Source: Flavobacterium sp. LMO8 (GTDB taxonomy: Bacteria; Bacteroidota; Bacteroidia; Flavobacteriales; Flavobacteriaceae). Taken from it: DNA of 64,000 nt. The notes under the pieces are model-generated. The model made no database searches and was not told the origin of the DNA. It saw only the letters and a list, made by a program, of their open reading frames with translations. Both the position numbers and the translations under genes were made by a program. Within the stretch, counting starts at the first letter, position 1. The number at the start of each line of letters is the position of its first letter. Below are positions 34,947 through 45,699 of the stretch, in pieces. The DNA lies in contig NZ_WIBJ01000030.1 of the NCBI RefSeq assembly GCF_009495755.1, positions 1-64,000 on the forward strand. Direction: 5' to 3'.

Positions 34947-35575
34947 TGGAAGTAAAAGTTTTAGATATTAACGGAAAAGAAACTGGAAGAAAAGTTCAAC
35001 TTTCTGATTCAGTTTTCGCAATCGAGCCAAACAAACATGCTGTATATTTAGATGTAAAGCAATATTTGGCTAATCAAAGACAAGGAAACCACAAAGCTAA
35101 AGAAAGAGCTGAAGTTGCAGGAAGTACTCGTAAAATTAAAAAACAAAAAGGTACAGGTACTGCTCGTGCAGGATCTGCAAAAAACCCTTTGTTTAAAGGT
35201 GGAGGTACAGTTTTTGGACCAAGACCAAGAAGCTACTCATTCAAATTGAATAAAAACTTAAAAAGATTAGCTCGTAAATCAGCTTTATCTTTAAAAGTAA
35301 ATGAGTCAAATTTAGTAGTAGTAGAGGATTTTACATTTGATACACCAAGCACTAAAAATTTCATTAACGTATTGAAGTCTTTAGGGTTAGATAATAAAAA
35401 ATCTTTATTTGTGTTGGGCGATTCAAATAAAAATGTATATTTGTCGTCACGCAATTTAAAAGCGTCTAGTGTTGTAACCACTTCAGAATTAAGTACTTAT
35501 GCTATTTTAAATGCAAAAAGTTTAGTTCTTTTAGAGGGAGCTGTAGACGGAATTGAAGCTAATTTAAGTAAATAA
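34946..35575 (+). CDS. rplD: 50S ribosomal protein L4
   Basis: A 209-residue protein of the exit tunnel; the arginine/lysine-rich loop (TRKIKKQKGTGTARAGS) reaches into the tunnel. I chose the ATG at 34946, which overlaps the rplC stop, rather than a longer frame beginning inside rplC. In E. coli this protein regulates its operon; whether it does here cannot be told. Confidence 0.98.
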   Translation: MEVKVLDINGKETGRKVQLSDSVFAIEPNKHAVYLDVKQYLANQRQGNHKAKERAEVAGSTRKIKKQKGTGTARAGSAKNPLFKGGGTVFGPRPRSYSFKLNKNLKRLARKSALSLKVNESNLVVVEDFTFDTPSTKNFINVLKSLGLDNKKSLFVLGDSNKNVYLSSRNLKASSVVTTSELSTYAILNAKSLVLLEGAVDGIEANLSK

Positions 35576-35582
35576 TAAGATT

Positions 35583-35873
35583 ATGAGCATCATAATTAAG
35601 CCTATTATAACTGAGAAAATAACTAAAGATGGTGAAATTTTTAACCGTTTTGGTTTTATAGTTGAAAAAACTGCTAACAAAATTCAAATCAAAAATGCTG
35701 TTGAAGCTGCTTTTGGTGTGAATGTAGTTACTGTTAATACAATGAACTATAGAGCTGATAGAAGTGTTAAATATACTAAAAGTGGTTTAATCAGTGGGAA
35801 AACAAATGCATATAAAAAAGCAATTGTTCAAGTTCAAGAGGGAGAAACAATAGATTTTTATACTAATATCTAA
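35583..35873 (+). CDS. rplW: 50S ribosomal protein L23
   Basis: A 96-residue protein at the tunnel exit, the docking site for trigger factor and SRP. IIKPIITEKITK and NAVEAAFGVNVVTVNT are diagnostic. It follows rplD by 7 bp and precedes rplB by 6 bp. Confidence 0.97.
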   Translation: MSIIIKPIITEKITKDGEIFNRFGFIVEKTANKIQIKNAVEAAFGVNVVTVNTMNYRADRSVKYTKSGLISGKTNAYKKAIVQVQEGETIDFYTNI

Positions 35874-35879
35874 TAGAAT

Positions 35880-36704
35880 ATGTCAGTTAGAAAATTAAAA
35901 CCTATTACCCCGGGTCAGCGTTTTAGAGTTGTTAATAGCTTTGACACTATTACAACTGATAAGCCGGAGCGTTCATTAATCGCGCCGAAAAAAAACTCAG
36001 GAGGTAGAAATAGTCAAGGAAAGATGACCATGCGTTATGTAGGTGGTGGTCACAAACAAAAGTATCGTATTATCGATTTTAAAAGAACTAAAGTTGGTAT
36101 TCCAGCTACAGTTAAAACTATCGAGTACGATCCAAATCGTTCAGCATTTATTTCATTATTATATTATGCAGATGGAGCTAAAACTTACATCATTGCACAA
36201 AATGGATTACAAGTTGGACAAACTGTAGTTTCAGGTGTTGATGCATCTCCAGAAATTGGAAATGCAATGCCTTTAAGTAAAATTCCTCTAGGAACTGTTA
36301 TTTCGTGTATCGAATTAAGACCAGGTCAAGGAGCTGTAATCGCTCGTTCTGCAGGAACTTTCGCTCAGTTAATGGCAAGAGATGGAAAATATGCAACAAT
36401 TAAAATGCCGTCGGGTGAAACAAGATTGATCTTGTTAACTTGTTCAGCTACAATTGGAGCAGTTTCTAACTCAGACCACCAATTAATCGTATCAGGTAAG
36501 GCTGGTAGATCAAGATGGTTAGGTAGAAGACCAAGAACTAGACCGGTAGCAATGAACCCAGTTGATCACCCTATGGGAGGTGGTGAAGGACGTTCATCTG
36601 GAGGTCATCCACGTTCAAGAAAAGGTTTACCTGCTAAAGGTTATAGAACTCGTTCTAAAGTTAACCCGAGTAATAAGTATATTGTAGAACGTAGAAAGAA
36701 ATAA
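35880..36704 (+). CDS. rplB: 50S ribosomal protein L2
   Basis: A 274-residue protein at the subunit interface needed for peptidyl-transferase assembly. The conserved loop [20 protein letters not shown] contains the important histidine, and the basic C-terminus follows. It is full length. Confidence 0.98.
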   Translation: MSVRKLKPITPGQRFRVVNSFDTITTDKPERSLIAPKKNSGGRNSQGKMTMRYVGGGHKQKYRIIDFKRTKVGIPATVKTIEYDPNRSAFISLLYYADGAKTYIIAQNGLQVGQTVVSGVDASPEIGNAMPLSKIPLGTVISCIELRPGQGAVIARSAGTFAQLMARDGKYATIKMPSGETRLILLTCSATIGAVSNSDHQLIVSGKAGRSRWLGRRPRTRPVAMNPVDHPMGGGEGRSSGGHPRSRKGLPAKGYRTRSKVNPSNKYIVERRKK

Positions 36705-36714
36705 TTAGATAGAC

Positions 36715-36993
36715 ATGGCACGTTCATTAAAAAAAGGACCATTTGTTCACTTTAAATTAGAGAAGAAAGTTCAAGAAAATATCGCAGGTGGTAATAAAGG
36801 TGTTGTTAAGACTTGGTCTAGAGCATCTATGATTACTCCAGATTTCGTTGGACAGACTATCGCAGTTCACAATGGTCGTCAGTTTGTACCAGTTTACGTT
36901 ACAGAAAACATGGTAGGACACAAATTAGGAGAGTTTTCGCCAACAAGATCTTTTAGAGGTCATGCTGGGGCTAAAAATAAAGGTAAAAAATAA
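36715..36993 (+). CDS. rpsS: 30S ribosomal protein S19
   Basis: A 92-residue protein of the 30S head that contacts S13. [11 protein letters not shown] and [18 protein letters not shown] are diagnostic. It lies 10 bp after rplB and 6 bp before rplV. Confidence 0.97.
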   Translation: MARSLKKGPFVHFKLEKKVQENIAGGNKGVVKTWSRASMITPDFVGQTIAVHNGRQFVPVYVTENMVGHKLGEFSPTRSFRGHAGAKNKGKK

Positions 36994-36999
36994 GAAGCA

Positions 37000-37410
37000 A
37001 TGGGAGTTCGTAAAAGAGAAGTTGCGGATGCAAGAAAAGAGGCTAACAAGTCTATTGCATTTGCTAAATTAAATAACTGTCCAACTTCACCTAGAAAAAT
37101 GCGTTTAGTTGCAGATTTAGTAAGAGGTCAGAAAGTTGAACTAGCTCTTAATATTTTAAGATTTAGTCAAAAAGAAGCTTCAAGAAAATTAGAGAAATTG
37201 TTATTATCTGCCATAAATAATTATGTACAGAAAAACGAAGATGCTAATTTAGAAGAAGCAGGCTTATTTGTAAAAACGATTACAGTTGATGGCGGAATGA
37301 TGTTAAAAAGACTTCGTCCAGCACCACAAGGTCGTGCACATAGAATTAGAAAACGTTCTAACCACGTAACAATCGTGTTAGGATCAAATAATAACACACA
37401 AAGCAATTAA
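37000..37410 (+). CDS. rplV: 50S ribosomal protein L22
   Basis: A 136-residue protein whose beta hairpin lines the exit tunnel. The hairpin sequence [30 protein letters not shown] is split by glycine-proline turns as expected. The N-terminus is about 20 residues longer than in E. coli. Confidence 0.97.
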   Translation: MGVRKREVADARKEANKSIAFAKLNNCPTSPRKMRLVADLVRGQKVELALNILRFSQKEASRKLEKLLLSAINNYVQKNEDANLEEAGLFVKTITVDGGMMLKRLRPAPQGRAHRIRKRSNHVTIVLGSNNNTQSN

Positions 37411-37418
37411 TAAACAGT

Positions 37419-38147
37419 ATGGGACAAAAGACAAATCCAATAGGAAATAGACTTGGTATCATCAGAGGGTGGGACTCAAACTGGTATGGTGGAAATGATT
37501 ACGGTGATAAAATCGCTGAAGATTATAAAATCAGAAAGTATATCCATGCTCGTTTATCTAAAGCAAGTGTATCAAAAATAATTATCGAGAGAACTTTAAA
37601 ACTTGTAACCGTTACTATCACTACTGCTAGACCTGGTATCATTATCGGAAAAGGTGGGCAAGAGGTAGACAAGTTAAAAGAAGAACTTAAGAAAATTACT
37701 GATAAAGAAGTTCAAATTAACATCTTTGAAATTAAAAGACCTGAGCTTGATGCTTACTTAGTAGGTACAAGTATTGCTCGTCAAATTGAAAGTAGAATTT
37801 CTTACAGACGTGCAATTAAAATGGCTATTGCTGCTGCTATGCGTATGAACGCAGAAGGTATCAAAGTGCAAATTTCTGGTCGTTTGAATGGAGCTGAAAT
37901 GGCTCGTTCAGAAAATTTTAAAGAAGGTAGAATTCCTTTATCAACTTTCAGAGCTGATATTGATTATTCATTAGCAGAAGCTCATACTACTTATGGTAGA
38001 ATGGGTATCAAAGTATGGATAATGAAAGGTGAGGTTTATGGAAAAAGAGATCTTTCTCCGTTAGTAGGTATGGACAAACAAAAGTCTAAACCTTCAGGAT
38101 CTGCTCCTAAAAGAGATGGTAAACCAAACGCACGCAAAAGAAAGTAA
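37419..38147 (+). CDS. rpsC: 30S ribosomal protein S3
   Basis: A 242-residue protein of the mRNA entry channel. The KH-domain loop [14 protein letters not shown] is intact, and the C-terminal domain includes [18 protein letters not shown] lysine-rich tail extends the end. Confidence 0.98.
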   Translation: MGQKTNPIGNRLGIIRGWDSNWYGGNDYGDKIAEDYKIRKYIHARLSKASVSKIIIERTLKLVTVTITTARPGIIIGKGGQEVDKLKEELKKITDKEVQINIFEIKRPELDAYLVGTSIARQIESRISYRRAIKMAIAAAMRMNAEGIKVQISGRLNGAEMARSENFKEGRIPLSTFRADIDYSLAEAHTTYGRMGIKVWIMKGEVYGKRDLSPLVGMDKQKSKPSGSAPKRDGKPNARKRK

Positions 38148-38166
38148 TTATTTAAACTAAAGAAAA

Positions 38167-38586
38167 ATGTTACAGCCAAAAAGAACAAAATACCGTAAGG
38201 TACAGAAAGGTAGAATGAAAGGCGTTTCTCAAAGAGGACACGAACTTTCAAATGGAATGTTTGGTATTAAATCTTTAGATTCTTCATTTATTACTTCTCG
38301 TCAAATTGAAGCAGCTCGTATTGCAGCAACACGTTTCATGAAAAGAGAAGGTCAATTATGGATCAAAATATTTCCAGATAAACCTATTACAAAGAAACCA
38401 TTAGAAGTACGTATGGGTAAAGGTAAAGGTGCAGTTGAGTATTGGGCTGCAGTTGTTAAACCTGGTAAAATTATGTTTGAAGTTGGAGGAGTTCCTCTAT
38501 CGGTTGCAAAAGAAGCTTTACGCTTAGCAGCTCAAAAACTTCCTGTTAAAACTAAGTTTATCGTTGCTAGAGATTTCGAAGCATAA
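38167..38586 (+). CDS. rplP: 50S ribosomal protein L16
   Basis: A 139-residue protein that positions the A-site tRNA elbow. [19 protein letters not shown] and [20 protein letters not shown] are signatures; the normal Arg of the GKG loop is present. It lies 19 bp after rpsC. Confidence 0.98.
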   Translation: MLQPKRTKYRKVQKGRMKGVSQRGHELSNGMFGIKSLDSSFITSRQIEAARIAATRFMKREGQLWIKIFPDKPITKKPLEVRMGKGKGAVEYWAAVVKPGKIMFEVGGVPLSVAKEALRLAAQKLPVKTKFIVARDFEA

Positions 38587-38598
38587 TCAAAATTTATT

Positions 38599-38790
38599 AT
38601 GAAACAATCAGAAATTAAAAATCTATCTGCAGCTGAGTTACAAGAACAACTTAGTCAGTTAAAGAAAACGTATACCGACCTAAAAAATGCTCATGCAATT
38701 TCGCCAATCCAAAATCCTCTTCAATTAAGAGGTTTAAGAAGATCAGTTGCGAGATTACATACAGAGTTAACTAAAAGAGAGTTACAATAA
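38599..38790 (+). CDS. rpmC: 50S ribosomal protein L29
   Basis: A 63-residue helical hairpin protein at the tunnel exit. LSAAELQEQLSQLKKTY and RRSVARLHTELTKRE are diagnostic. Confidence 0.95.
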   Translation: MKQSEIKNLSAAELQEQLSQLKKTYTDLKNAHAISPIQNPLQLRGLRRSVARLHTELTKRELQ

Positions 38791-38808
38791 TTGTAGACTA
38801 GCTGAAAG

Positions 38809-39066
38809 ATGGAAAAAAGAAATTTAAGAAAAGAGAGAATAGGTGTGGTGACTTCAAACAAAATGGAGAAATCTATTGTTGTGTCACAAACTACAAAAGT
38901 GAAACACCCATTATACGGTAAGTTCGTGTTAAAAACTAAAAAATACGTTGCACACGACGAAACAAACGATTGTAACATTGGAGATACAGTAAAGATCATG
39001 GAAACAAGACCTTTATCTAAATCAAAATGTTGGAGATTAGTTGAAATCATTGAAAGAGCTAAGTAA
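38809..39066 (+). CDS. rpsQ: 30S ribosomal protein S17
   Basis: An 85-residue OB-fold 16S rRNA-binding protein. [19 protein letters not shown] and [16 protein letters not shown] are diagnostic. It is followed by rplN after only 2 bp. Confidence 0.96.
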   Translation: MEKRNLRKERIGVVTSNKMEKSIVVSQTTKVKHPLYGKFVLKTKKYVAHDETNDCNIGDTVKIMETRPLSKSKCWRLVEIIERAK

Positions 39067-39068
39067 TT

Positions 39069-39437
39069 ATGGTACAACAAGAGTCAAGATTAAAAGTAGC
39101 AGATAATACGGGAGCTAAAGAAGTTTTAACTATCCGTGTTTTAGGAGGAACGAAACGTCGTTATGCCTCTGTTGGTGACAAAATTGTAGTTTCAATTAAA
39201 GATGCAACTCCAAACGGGAACGTTAAAAAAGGAGCTGTATCAACTGCAGTGGTTGTACGTACCAAAAAAGAAGTGAGAAGAGCTGATGGATCTTACATCC
39301 GTTTTGACGATAACGCATGTGTATTGTTAAACGCTGCAGGAGAAATGAGAGGAACTCGTGTTTTTGGTCCAGTTGCCAGAGAACTTCGTGAAAAACAATT
39401 CATGAAAATTGTATCATTAGCACCAGAAGTGCTTTAA
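39069..39437 (+). CDS. rplN: 50S ribosomal protein L14
   Basis: A 122-residue protein forming bridge B8. [19 protein letters not shown] and [18 protein letters not shown] frame a full-length protein. It is tightly packed with rpsQ and rplX. Confidence 0.98.
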
Positions 39438-39448
39438 TTCTTATACAA

Positions 39449-39763
39449 ATGATAAAGCTAAAAATAAAATCAGGAGATATCGTAAGAGTTATTGCTGGAG
39501 ACCACAAAGGTTCTGAAGGTAAAATTGTACGTGTTCTTCGTGAGAAAAACAAAGCGATTGTTGAAGGAGTTAACATGGTTTCGAAACATACAAAACCAAG
39601 TGCAAAAAACCCTCAAGGAGGAATCGTTAAGAAAGAAGCTCCTATCCATGTGTCTAACTTGTCTTTAATTGACCCAAAGTCAAAAGAAGTAACTAAAGTT
39701 GGTTTCAAACAAGAAGGAGACAAGAAAGTGAGATTTTCAAAAAAATCTAATCAAGTACTATAG
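39449..39763 (+). CDS. rplX: 50S ribosomal protein L24
   Basis: A 104-residue early 50S assembly protein. The N-terminal KOW motif ([19 protein letters not shown]) is clear. rplE follows after 2 bp. Confidence 0.97.
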   Translation: MIKLKIKSGDIVRVIAGDHKGSEGKIVRVLREKNKAIVEGVNMVSKHTKPSAKNPQGGIVKKEAPIHVSNLSLIDPKSKEVTKVGFKQEGDKKVRFSKKSNQVL

Positions 39764-39765
39764 TT

Positions 39766-40317
39766 ATGGCATATATTCCTAGACTAAAAGAAGAATATAA
39801 GAGCAGAGTAATTGCTGCTCTTACAGAAGAATTCGGTTACAAAAACGTAATGCAAGTTCCTAAACTTGAAAAAATCGTTGTAAGCCGTGGAGTTGGTGCA
39901 GCAGTATCTGACAAAAAGTTAGTAGACTACGCTGTTGAAGAAATGACAAAAATTACTGGGCAAAAAGCAGTTGCTACTATCTCTAAAAAGGACGTTGCGT
40001 CTTTCAAATTGAGAAAAGGTATGCCAATTGGTGCTAAAGTAACTTTACGTGGAGAAAGAATGTATGAATTCTTAGATAGATTGATTACTTCATCTTTACC
40101 ACGTGTTAGAGATTTCAGCGGAATTAAATCTACTGGTTTTGACGGAAGAGGAAATTATAACTTAGGTGTACTTGAACAAATCATTTTCCCAGAAATTGAT
40201 ATTGATAAAGTAAACAAAATCTCAGGATTTGACATTACCTTCGTAACTTCTGCAGAAACAGATAAAGAAGCAAAAGCATTATTAGCGGAATTAGGATTAC
40301 CTTTTAAAAAGAATTAA
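39766..40317 (+). CDS. rplE: 50S ribosomal protein L5
   Basis: A 183-residue 5S rRNA-binding protein. [21 protein letters not shown] and the C-terminal [18 protein letters not shown] segment are diagnostic. Confidence 0.98.
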   Translation: MAYIPRLKEEYKSRVIAALTEEFGYKNVMQVPKLEKIVVSRGVGAAVSDKKLVDYAVEEMTKITGQKAVATISKKDVASFKLRKGMPIGAKVTLRGERMYEFLDRLITSSLPRVRDFSGIKSTGFDGRGNYNLGVLEQIIFPEIDIDKVNKISGFDITFVTSAETDKEAKALLAELGLPFKKN

Positions 40318-40320
40318 GAC

Positions 40321-40590
40321 ATGGCTAAAGAATCAATGAAAGCCCGTGAGGTGAAAAGAATTGCATTAGTAGAAAAGTATGCTGAGAAAAGAAAAGCTTT
40401 GAAAGAAGCTGGAGATTTCGAAGGATTACAAAAATTACCAAAAAATTCTTGTCCAGTTAGAGTACACAATCGTTGTAAATTAACAGGTAGACCAAGAGGG
40501 TATATGCGTCAGTTTGGTCTTTCACGTGTAACATTCCGTGAAATGGCTAATCAAGGATTAATTCCAGGTGTTAAAAAAGCATCTTGGTAA
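40321..40590 (+). CDS. rpsN: 30S ribosomal protein S14 (long, zinc-independent form)
   Basis: An 89-residue protein of the 30S head. It has the long N-terminal region and [20 protein letters not shown] without paired CxxC motifs, so this is the zinc-independent (C-) type. It ends a run of tightly packed genes; the next gene is 105 bp away behind a new promoter. Confidence 0.97.
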   Translation: MAKESMKAREVKRIALVEKYAEKRKALKEAGDFEGLQKLPKNSCPVRVHNRCKLTGRPRGYMRQFGLSRVTFREMANQGLIPGVKKASW

Positions 40591-40614
40591 TCTCGAAAAA
40601 AGTTATTACTTTTG
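40584..40614 (+). promoter_or_regulatory. internal promoter upstream of rpsH
   Basis: TTG (40584-40586, inside the end of rpsN), a 20-nt spacer and TACTTTTG (40607-40614) match the Bacteroidota consensus, giving transcription from near 40620. It would start a separate unit beginning with rpsH. Confidence 0.65.
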
Positions 40615-40646
40615 CAATCCAATAAAAAAGTTTAATTGGTTAAAGG

Positions 40647-40671
40647 TTCAATCCGCTGAGGGCGGATTGAA
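40647..40671 (+). promoter_or_regulatory. stem-loop in the rpsH leader
   Basis: TTCAATCCGC (40647-40656) and GCGGATTGAA (40662-40671) are exact complements around TGAGG. It is G/C-rich in an AT-rich region and lies within the 75-nt leader of the proposed promoter. No T-run follows, so it is not a plain terminator. Candidate ribosomal-protein binding site. Confidence 0.6.
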
Positions 40672-40695
40672 AACCATAACCGCAAATCTATACAT

Positions 40696-41094
40696 ATGTA
40701 TACAGATCCAATTGCCGATTATCTTACGAGAGTTAGAAACGCAGTGAGAGCTAACCACAAAGTGGTTGAAATTCCTGCATCTAACATGAAAAAAGAAATC
40801 ACAAAGATTTTATTCGATCAAGGATATATCTTAAGTTACAAATTTGAAGAGAATTCTGTACAGGGTTCAATCAAAATTGCACTTAAATATGATAAAGACA
40901 CGAAAGAGTCAGTTATCAAAGATATTCAAAGAATTAGTAAACCAGGTTTACGTAAATATGCTGGTTCATCAGACTTACCAAGAATCTTAAACGGTTTAGG
41001 TATTGCTATTGTTTCTACATCAAAAGGATTGATGACAGGAAAACAAGCTAAGCAATTAAATGTTGGTGGAGAGGTTGTTTGTTACGTATATTAA
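40696..41094 (+). CDS. rpsH: 30S ribosomal protein S8
   Basis: A 132-residue 16S rRNA-binding protein, central to assembly of the body. MYTDPIADYLTRVRNA and the C-terminal GLMTGKQAKQLNVGGEVVCYVY are diagnostic. In E. coli, S8 represses its own operon by binding mRNA; the leader hairpin at 40647-40671 could be a parallel case. Confidence 0.98.
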   Translation: MYTDPIADYLTRVRNAVRANHKVVEIPASNMKKEITKILFDQGYILSYKFEENSVQGSIKIALKYDKDTKESVIKDIQRISKPGLRKYAGSSDLPRILNGLGIAIVSTSKGLMTGKQAKQLNVGGEVVCYVY

Positions 41095-41110
41095 TAATAA
41101 AGAGTAGACA

Positions 41111-41653
41111 ATGTCAAGAATAGGTAAAAATCCAATTGCAATTCCAGCAGGAATAACTGTAGAAGTTAAAGATGCTGTAGTTACAGTAAAAGGAAAATTA
41201 GGCGAGCTTACTCAAGAATTTTCTGATGTAACAGTTAAAATCGAAGATAACCAAGTTATCGTAGAGCGTTCGTCAGATCATAAAGATGAGAGAGCGAAAC
41301 ACGGACTTTATCGTTCATTAATCAATAACATGATTATTGGTGTTTCTGAAGGTTTTACAAAAGAATTAGAATTAGTTGGAGTAGGTTATAGAGCATCTAA
41401 TCAAGGCCAAAAACTTGATTTAGCTTTAGGATTCTCTCACAACATCGTTTTAGAAGTTGTAAAAGAAGTTACTGTTGTAACAGTATCAGAAAAAGGTAAA
41501 AATCCGATAGTAAAATTATCATCATTCGACAAACAATTATTAGGTCAAGTAGCTGCGAAGATCAGAGGTTTCCGCAAACCTGAGCCGTATAAAGGAAAAG
41601 GAGTTAAGTTTGTAGGAGAAGAACTAAGAAGAAAAGCAGGTAAATCAGCTTAA
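41111..41653 (+). CDS. rplF: 50S ribosomal protein L6
   Basis: A 180-residue protein with two homologous domains near the factor-binding site. [17 protein letters not shown] and [21 protein letters not shown] are diagnostic. It lies 16 bp after rpsH. Confidence 0.98.
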   Translation: MSRIGKNPIAIPAGITVEVKDAVVTVKGKLGELTQEFSDVTVKIEDNQVIVERSSDHKDERAKHGLYRSLINNMIIGVSEGFTKELELVGVGYRASNQGQKLDLALGFSHNIVLEVVKEVTVVTVSEKGKNPIVKLSSFDKQLLGQVAAKIRGFRKPEPYKGKGVKFVGEELRRKAGKSA

Positions 41654-41664
41654 AAATTAAGACT

Positions 41665-42015
41665 ATGTCATTAACGAAATCTGAAAGAAGACAAAGAATT
41701 AAGTTCAGAATCAGAAAGATTGTAAGCGGAACTGCTGCTCAACCAAGACTTTCTGTATTCAGAAGTAATAAAGAAATCTATGCGCAAATCATAGACGACG
41801 TAAACGGTACAACTTTAGTTGCAGCTTCATCGAGAGATAAAGAAGTAGCGCAAGGAACTGCTGTTGAAACTGCAAAAGCAGTTGGTAAATTAGTTGCTGA
41901 AAAAGCACTTAAAGCAGGTATTTCAACAATCTCTTTTGATAGAGGTGGGTATTTATACCATGGACGTGTGAAATCATTAGCTGAAGGAGCTAGAGAAGCT
42001 GGACTTAAATTCTAA
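41665..42015 (+). CDS. rplR: 50S ribosomal protein L18
   Basis: A 116-residue 5S rRNA-binding protein. [18 protein letters not shown] and [20 protein letters not shown] are diagnostic; the length is normal. Confidence 0.97.
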   Translation: MSLTKSERRQRIKFRIRKIVSGTAAQPRLSVFRSNKEIYAQIIDDVNGTTLVAASSRDKEVAQGTAVETAKAVGKLVAEKALKAGISTISFDRGGYLYHGRVKSLAEGAREAGLKF

Positions 42016-42021
42016 GAAATT

Positions 42022-42546
42022 ATGTATCATAATTATAAAAACGTAGAGATTGTAAAACCAGGAGGTCTTGAATTAAAAGACCGTTTGGTGAGTGTAAATC
42101 GTGTTACTAAAGTTACTAAAGGAGGTAGAGCATTTGGTTTCTCTGCTATCGTAGTAGTTGGTGATGAAAACGGTGTAGTTGGTCATGGATTAGGAAAATC
42201 TAAAGATGTTTCTGAAGCAATCGCTAAAGCGGTGGAAGATGCTAAGAAAAACTTAGTTAGAATTCCTTTACAGGGACAATCTGTTCCTCATGAGCAAAAA
42301 GGTAAATTTGGTGGTGCTAGAGTATTTTTAATGCCTGCTTCACACGGTACTGGAGTTATTGCTGGTGGTGCTGTTCGTGCGGTATTAGAATCTGTAGGTG
42401 TTCACGATGTATTATCTAAATCACAAGGTTCTTCAAACCCTCATAACGTAGTAAAAGCAACTTTTGATGCTTTGTTACAAATGAGAAGCGCTTTAACGGT
42501 AGCAAAACAAAGAGGAGTATCTTTAGAAAAAGTATTCAAAGGTTAA
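42022..42546 (+). CDS. rpsE: 30S ribosomal protein S5
   Basis: A 174-residue decoding-fidelity protein. [19 protein letters not shown] and [20 protein letters not shown] are diagnostic; no spectinomycin-resistance change is obvious in the loop at the start. Confidence 0.98.
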   Translation: MYHNYKNVEIVKPGGLELKDRLVSVNRVTKVTKGGRAFGFSAIVVVGDENGVVGHGLGKSKDVSEAIAKAVEDAKKNLVRIPLQGQSVPHEQKGKFGGARVFLMPASHGTGVIAGGAVRAVLESVGVHDVLSKSQGSSNPHNVVKATFDALLQMRSALTVAKQRGVSLEKVFKG

Positions 42547-42559
42547 TCAACAGGAAATC

Positions 42560-42742
42560 ATGGCAAAATTAAAAGTAAAACAAGTAAGAAGTAAAATCAA
42601 TTGTCCTCTTGATCAAAAGAGAACTTTGGAAGCTTTAGGTCTTCGTAAAATGGGACAAGTTGTTGAGCATGATGCAAATCCTGCTATCCTTGGAATGGTA
42701 AATAAAGTTAAACACTTAGTTTCTGTTGAAGAAACTAAATAA
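42560..42742 (+). CDS. rpmD: 50S ribosomal protein L30
   Basis: A 60-residue protein. KVKQVRSKINCPLDQKRTLE and LGLRKMGQVVEH are the L30 signature. It sits between rpsE and rplO in the canonical order. Confidence 0.95.
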   Translation: MAKLKVKQVRSKINCPLDQKRTLEALGLRKMGQVVEHDANPAILGMVNKVKHLVSVEETK

Positions 42743-42754
42743 CACTATACAGTT

Positions 42755-43207
42755 ATGAATTTAAGTAACTTACAACCAGCTGAAGGTTCTACGCACAATC
42801 AAAATAAAAGAGTAGGTAGAGGAGAAGGTTCTGGAAAAGGTGGTACCGCTGCACGTGGACACAAAGGAGCAAAATCTCGTTCTGGTTATTCTAAGAAAAT
42901 TGGTTTTGAAGGTGGTCAAATGCCGCTTCAAAGACGTGTACCTAAGTTTGGTTTCAAGAACATTAATAGAGTAGAATATCAAGGTATTAATCTTGATTCG
43001 TTACAATTATTAGTAGAAAACGGTGTGGTTACTGATACAGTAGATTTTACTGTATTTGTAGATACTCGTTTGGCTACAAAAAATAGCTTAGTAAAGATTT
43101 TAGGAAGAGGTGAGCTAAAAACAAAACTTAAAGTTAGTGCTCACAAATTTACTGCATCTGCAAAAGCGGCTATCGAGGCTGCGGGTGGAGAAGCTGTAAC
43201 TTTATAA
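42755..43207 (+). CDS. rplO: 50S ribosomal protein L15
   Basis: A 150-residue late-assembly protein with a glycine/lysine-rich N-terminus ([20 protein letters not shown]) and a globular C-terminal domain. It lies 12 bp before secY. Confidence 0.97.
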   Translation: MNLSNLQPAEGSTHNQNKRVGRGEGSGKGGTAARGHKGAKSRSGYSKKIGFEGGQMPLQRRVPKFGFKNINRVEYQGINLDSLQLLVENGVVTDTVDFTVFVDTRLATKNSLVKILGRGELKTKLKVSAHKFTASAKAAIEAAGGEAVTL

Positions 43208-43219
43208 TCTTTTAGTAAA

Positions 43220-44563
43220 ATGAAGAAATTTATAGATTCATTCATCAACGTTTGGAAAATCGAAGAGTTAAAAAATAGAATTTTATTAACGCTTGGTTTA
43301 TTATTAGTGTACCGTTTCGGTGCTCAAGTAACCCTTCCGGGGATTGATGCTACTAAATTGACAAATCTTACAAACCAAACTGATGAAGGTATTGGATGGT
43401 TAATTAATGTATTTACAGGAGGTGCGTTTTCGCAAGCTTCTGTATTTGCATTGGGTATCATGCCATACATATCAGCTTCTATCGTAGTTCAATTAATGGG
43501 AATTGCGGTGCCATATTTACAAAAATTACAAAAAGACGGTGAAAGTGGTAGAAAGAAAATTAACCAAATTACAAGATGGTTAACTATCTTAATTACTTTA
43601 GTTCAAGGTCCTGGTTATATATATAACTTGTACAGAACTTTACCAGGAGAGGCATTTATGCTAACTGGACCAACATTCATCTTCTCTTCAGTACTAATCT
43701 TAGTAACTGGAACAATCTTTGCAATGTGGTTAGGAGAAAAAATTACTGATAAAGGTATTGGTAATGGTATTTCTTTATTGATAATGGTAGGTATTATTGC
43801 AAGAATGCCACAAGCATTTATTCAAGAATTTTCATCTAGAACTTCTCAAGCAAATGGAGGTATTATGATGATCGTAATCGAATTAATACTTTGGTTCTTA
43901 GTAATAATTGCATGTATTTTATTAGTAATGGCTGTAAGAAAAATTCCAGTACAGTATGCAAGACGTACAGTGTCTGGGGATTTTGAAGAAGACATGATGG
44001 GTGGTAACAGACAGTTTATCCCATTAAAGTTAAATGCATCAGGTGTTATGCCGATCATTTTTGCGCAAGCTATTATGTTTATTCCTGCTGCTGTTTCTGG
44101 TTTGGCTAAAGAATCAGACACTGCACTTTCTATTGCAGGAATGTTCAACGATCCATTCGGTTTAGTATATAATATGGTTTTTGCTTTGTTAATCGTAATT
44201 TTTACGTACTTTTACACCGCAATTACTGTACCAACTAACAAGATGGCAGATGATTTAAAAAGAAGCGGAGGTTTTATACCAGGTGTTAAGCCAGGTGTAG
44301 AAACCGGAGATTACCTAGATAAAATTATGTCATTAATCACTTTTCCAGGATCATTATTTCTTGCTTTAGTAGCTGTGTTCCCAGCTGTTGCAGTAAGTTT
44401 ACTTGGAGTTCAAGGTGCTTGGGGTTATTTTTATGGTGGTACTTCTTTACTAATCATGGTTGGAGTTGCAATAGACACTATTCAGCAAATAAATTCTTAT
44501 TTATTGAATAAACACTATGATGGTTTGATGAAAAGTGGTAAAAATAGAAAAGCAGTAGCTTAA
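43220..44563 (+). CDS. secY: preprotein translocase subunit SecY
   Basis: A 447-residue channel protein with ten predicted membrane helices, e.g. [17 protein letters not shown] (about 20-36). The plug region, [12 protein letters not shown], and the loop KIPVQYARR (SecA/ribosome-contacting loop) are present. It is the only translocase gene here; secE is absent from the window. Confidence 0.98.
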   Translation: MKKFIDSFINVWKIEELKNRILLTLGLLLVYRFGAQVTLPGIDATKLTNLTNQTDEGIGWLINVFTGGAFSQASVFALGIMPYISASIVVQLMGIAVPYLQKLQKDGESGRKKINQITRWLTILITLVQGPGYIYNLYRTLPGEAFMLTGPTFIFSSVLILVTGTIFAMWLGEKITDKGIGNGISLLIMVGIIARMPQAFIQEFSSRTSQANGGIMMIVIELILWFLVIIACILLVMAVRKIPVQYARRTVSGDFEEDMMGGNRQFIPLKLNASGVMPIIFAQAIMFIPAAVSGLAKESDTALSIAGMFNDPFGLVYNMVFALLIVIFTYFYTAITVPTNKMADDLKRSGGFIPGVKPGVETGDYLDKIMSLITFPGSLFLALVAVFPAVAVSLLGVQGAWGYFYGGTSLLIMVGVAIDTIQQINSYLLNKHYDGLMKSGKNRKAVA

Positions 44564-44568
44564 TTTTT

Positions 44569-44784
44569 ATGGCAAAACAATCAGCAATAGAACAAGACGG
44601 AACAATCATTGAAGCATTATCAAATGCTATGTTTCGTGTAGAGTTAGAAAACGGACATATTGTAATTGCTCATATCTCTGGTAAAATGCGTATGCATTAC
44701 ATTAAATTGTTACCAGGTGACAAGGTTAAACTTGAAATGAGCCCTTATGATTTGTCTAAAGCAAGAATTACTTATAGATACTAA
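44569..44784 (+). CDS. infA: translation initiation factor IF-1
   Basis: A 71-residue OB-fold factor. [20 protein letters not shown] and [21 protein letters not shown] are diagnostic. It lies 5 bp after secY; adk and map, often present between them, are missing here. Confidence 0.98.
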   Translation: MAKQSAIEQDGTIIEALSNAMFRVELENGHIVIAHISGKMRMHYIKLLPGDKVKLEMSPYDLSKARITYRY

Positions 44785-44794
44785 AGCTATTAAA

Positions 44795-44911
44795 ATGAAA
44801 GTAAGAGCATCAGTTAAAAAGAGAAGTGCCGAGTGCATTATTGTACGTAGAAAAGGAAGATTATACGTTATTAACAAAAAGAATCCTAGATTTAAACAAA
44901 GACAAGGATAA
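44795..44911 (+). CDS. rpmJ: 50S ribosomal protein L36, cysteine-poor form
   Basis: A 38-residue protein ([20 protein letters not shown]...NPRFKQRQG) between infA and rpsM. The normal zinc-ribbon set of Cys/His ligands is reduced to a single Cys (C14), so it is the C- form that does not bind zinc. It ends 2 bp before rpsM. Confidence 0.95.
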
Positions 44912-44913
44912 TT

Positions 44914-45288
44914 ATGGCAAGAATTGCAGGGGTAGATATACCTAAACAAAAAAGAGGAATCATTGCTTTAACATACATATTTGGTATTGGTAGAAGCAGA
45001 GCTAAAGATATATTAGCTAAAGCTCAAGTGAGCGAAGACAAGAAAGTTCAAGAATGGAATGATGACGAGATCGGAGCAATTCGTGAAGCGGTATCTTATT
45101 TCAAAATTGAAGGAGAATTGCGTTCAGAAGTTCAATTAAACATTAAACGTTTAATGGACATCGGATGTCAAAGAGGAATTCGTCACAGAGCTGGACTTCC
45201 ATTAAGAGGTCAAAGAACTAAAAACAACTCTAGAACTAGAAAAGGTAAGAGAAAAACTGTTGCTAACAAGAAAAAAGCAACTAAATAA
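44914..45288 (+). CDS. rpsM: 30S ribosomal protein S13
   Basis: A 124-residue protein of the subunit interface. [20 protein letters not shown], the [20 protein letters not shown] segment and a Lys-rich tail are clear. It lies 11 bp before rpsK. Confidence 0.98.
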   Translation: MARIAGVDIPKQKRGIIALTYIFGIGRSRAKDILAKAQVSEDKKVQEWNDDEIGAIREAVSYFKIEGELRSEVQLNIKRLMDIGCQRGIRHRAGLPLRGQRTKNNSRTRKGKRKTVANKKKATK

Positions 45289-45299
45289 TAAGTAATAAT

Positions 45300-45683
45300 A
45301 TGGCTAAAGCAACAGCAAAAAAACGTAAAGTTATCGTTGAATCTTCGGGAGAAGCACATATTAATGCTACTTTTAACAACATCATCATCTCGTTAACAAA
45401 CAAGAAAGGTGAAGTTATTTCTTGGTCTTCAGCTGGTAAAATGGGCTTTAGAGGTTCTAAAAAGAATACTCCTTATGCAGCTCAAATGGCAGCAGAAGAT
45501 TGTAGTAAAGTAGCTCTTGAAGCTGGATTAAAGAAAGTAAAAGTTTATGTGAAAGGACCAGGAAACGGAAGAGAATCTGCAATCAGATCTATTCACAATT
45601 CTGGAGTTGAAGTTACAGAAATCATTGATGTAACTCCAATGCCGCATAACGGATGTCGTCCTCCAAAAAGAAGAAGAGTATAA
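45300..45683 (+). CDS. rpsK: 30S ribosomal protein S11
   Basis: A 127-residue platform protein. [19 protein letters not shown] and [18 protein letters not shown] are diagnostic. It is followed by an 86-bp gap with a possible regulatory structure. Confidence 0.98.
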   Translation: MAKATAKKRKVIVESSGEAHINATFNNIIISLTNKKGEVISWSSAGKMGFRGSKKNTPYAAQMAAEDCSKVALEAGLKKVKVYVKGPGNGRESAIRSIHNSGVEVTEIIDVTPMPHNGCRPPKRRRV

Positions 45684-45699
45684 TTTAAGTATAACACAC

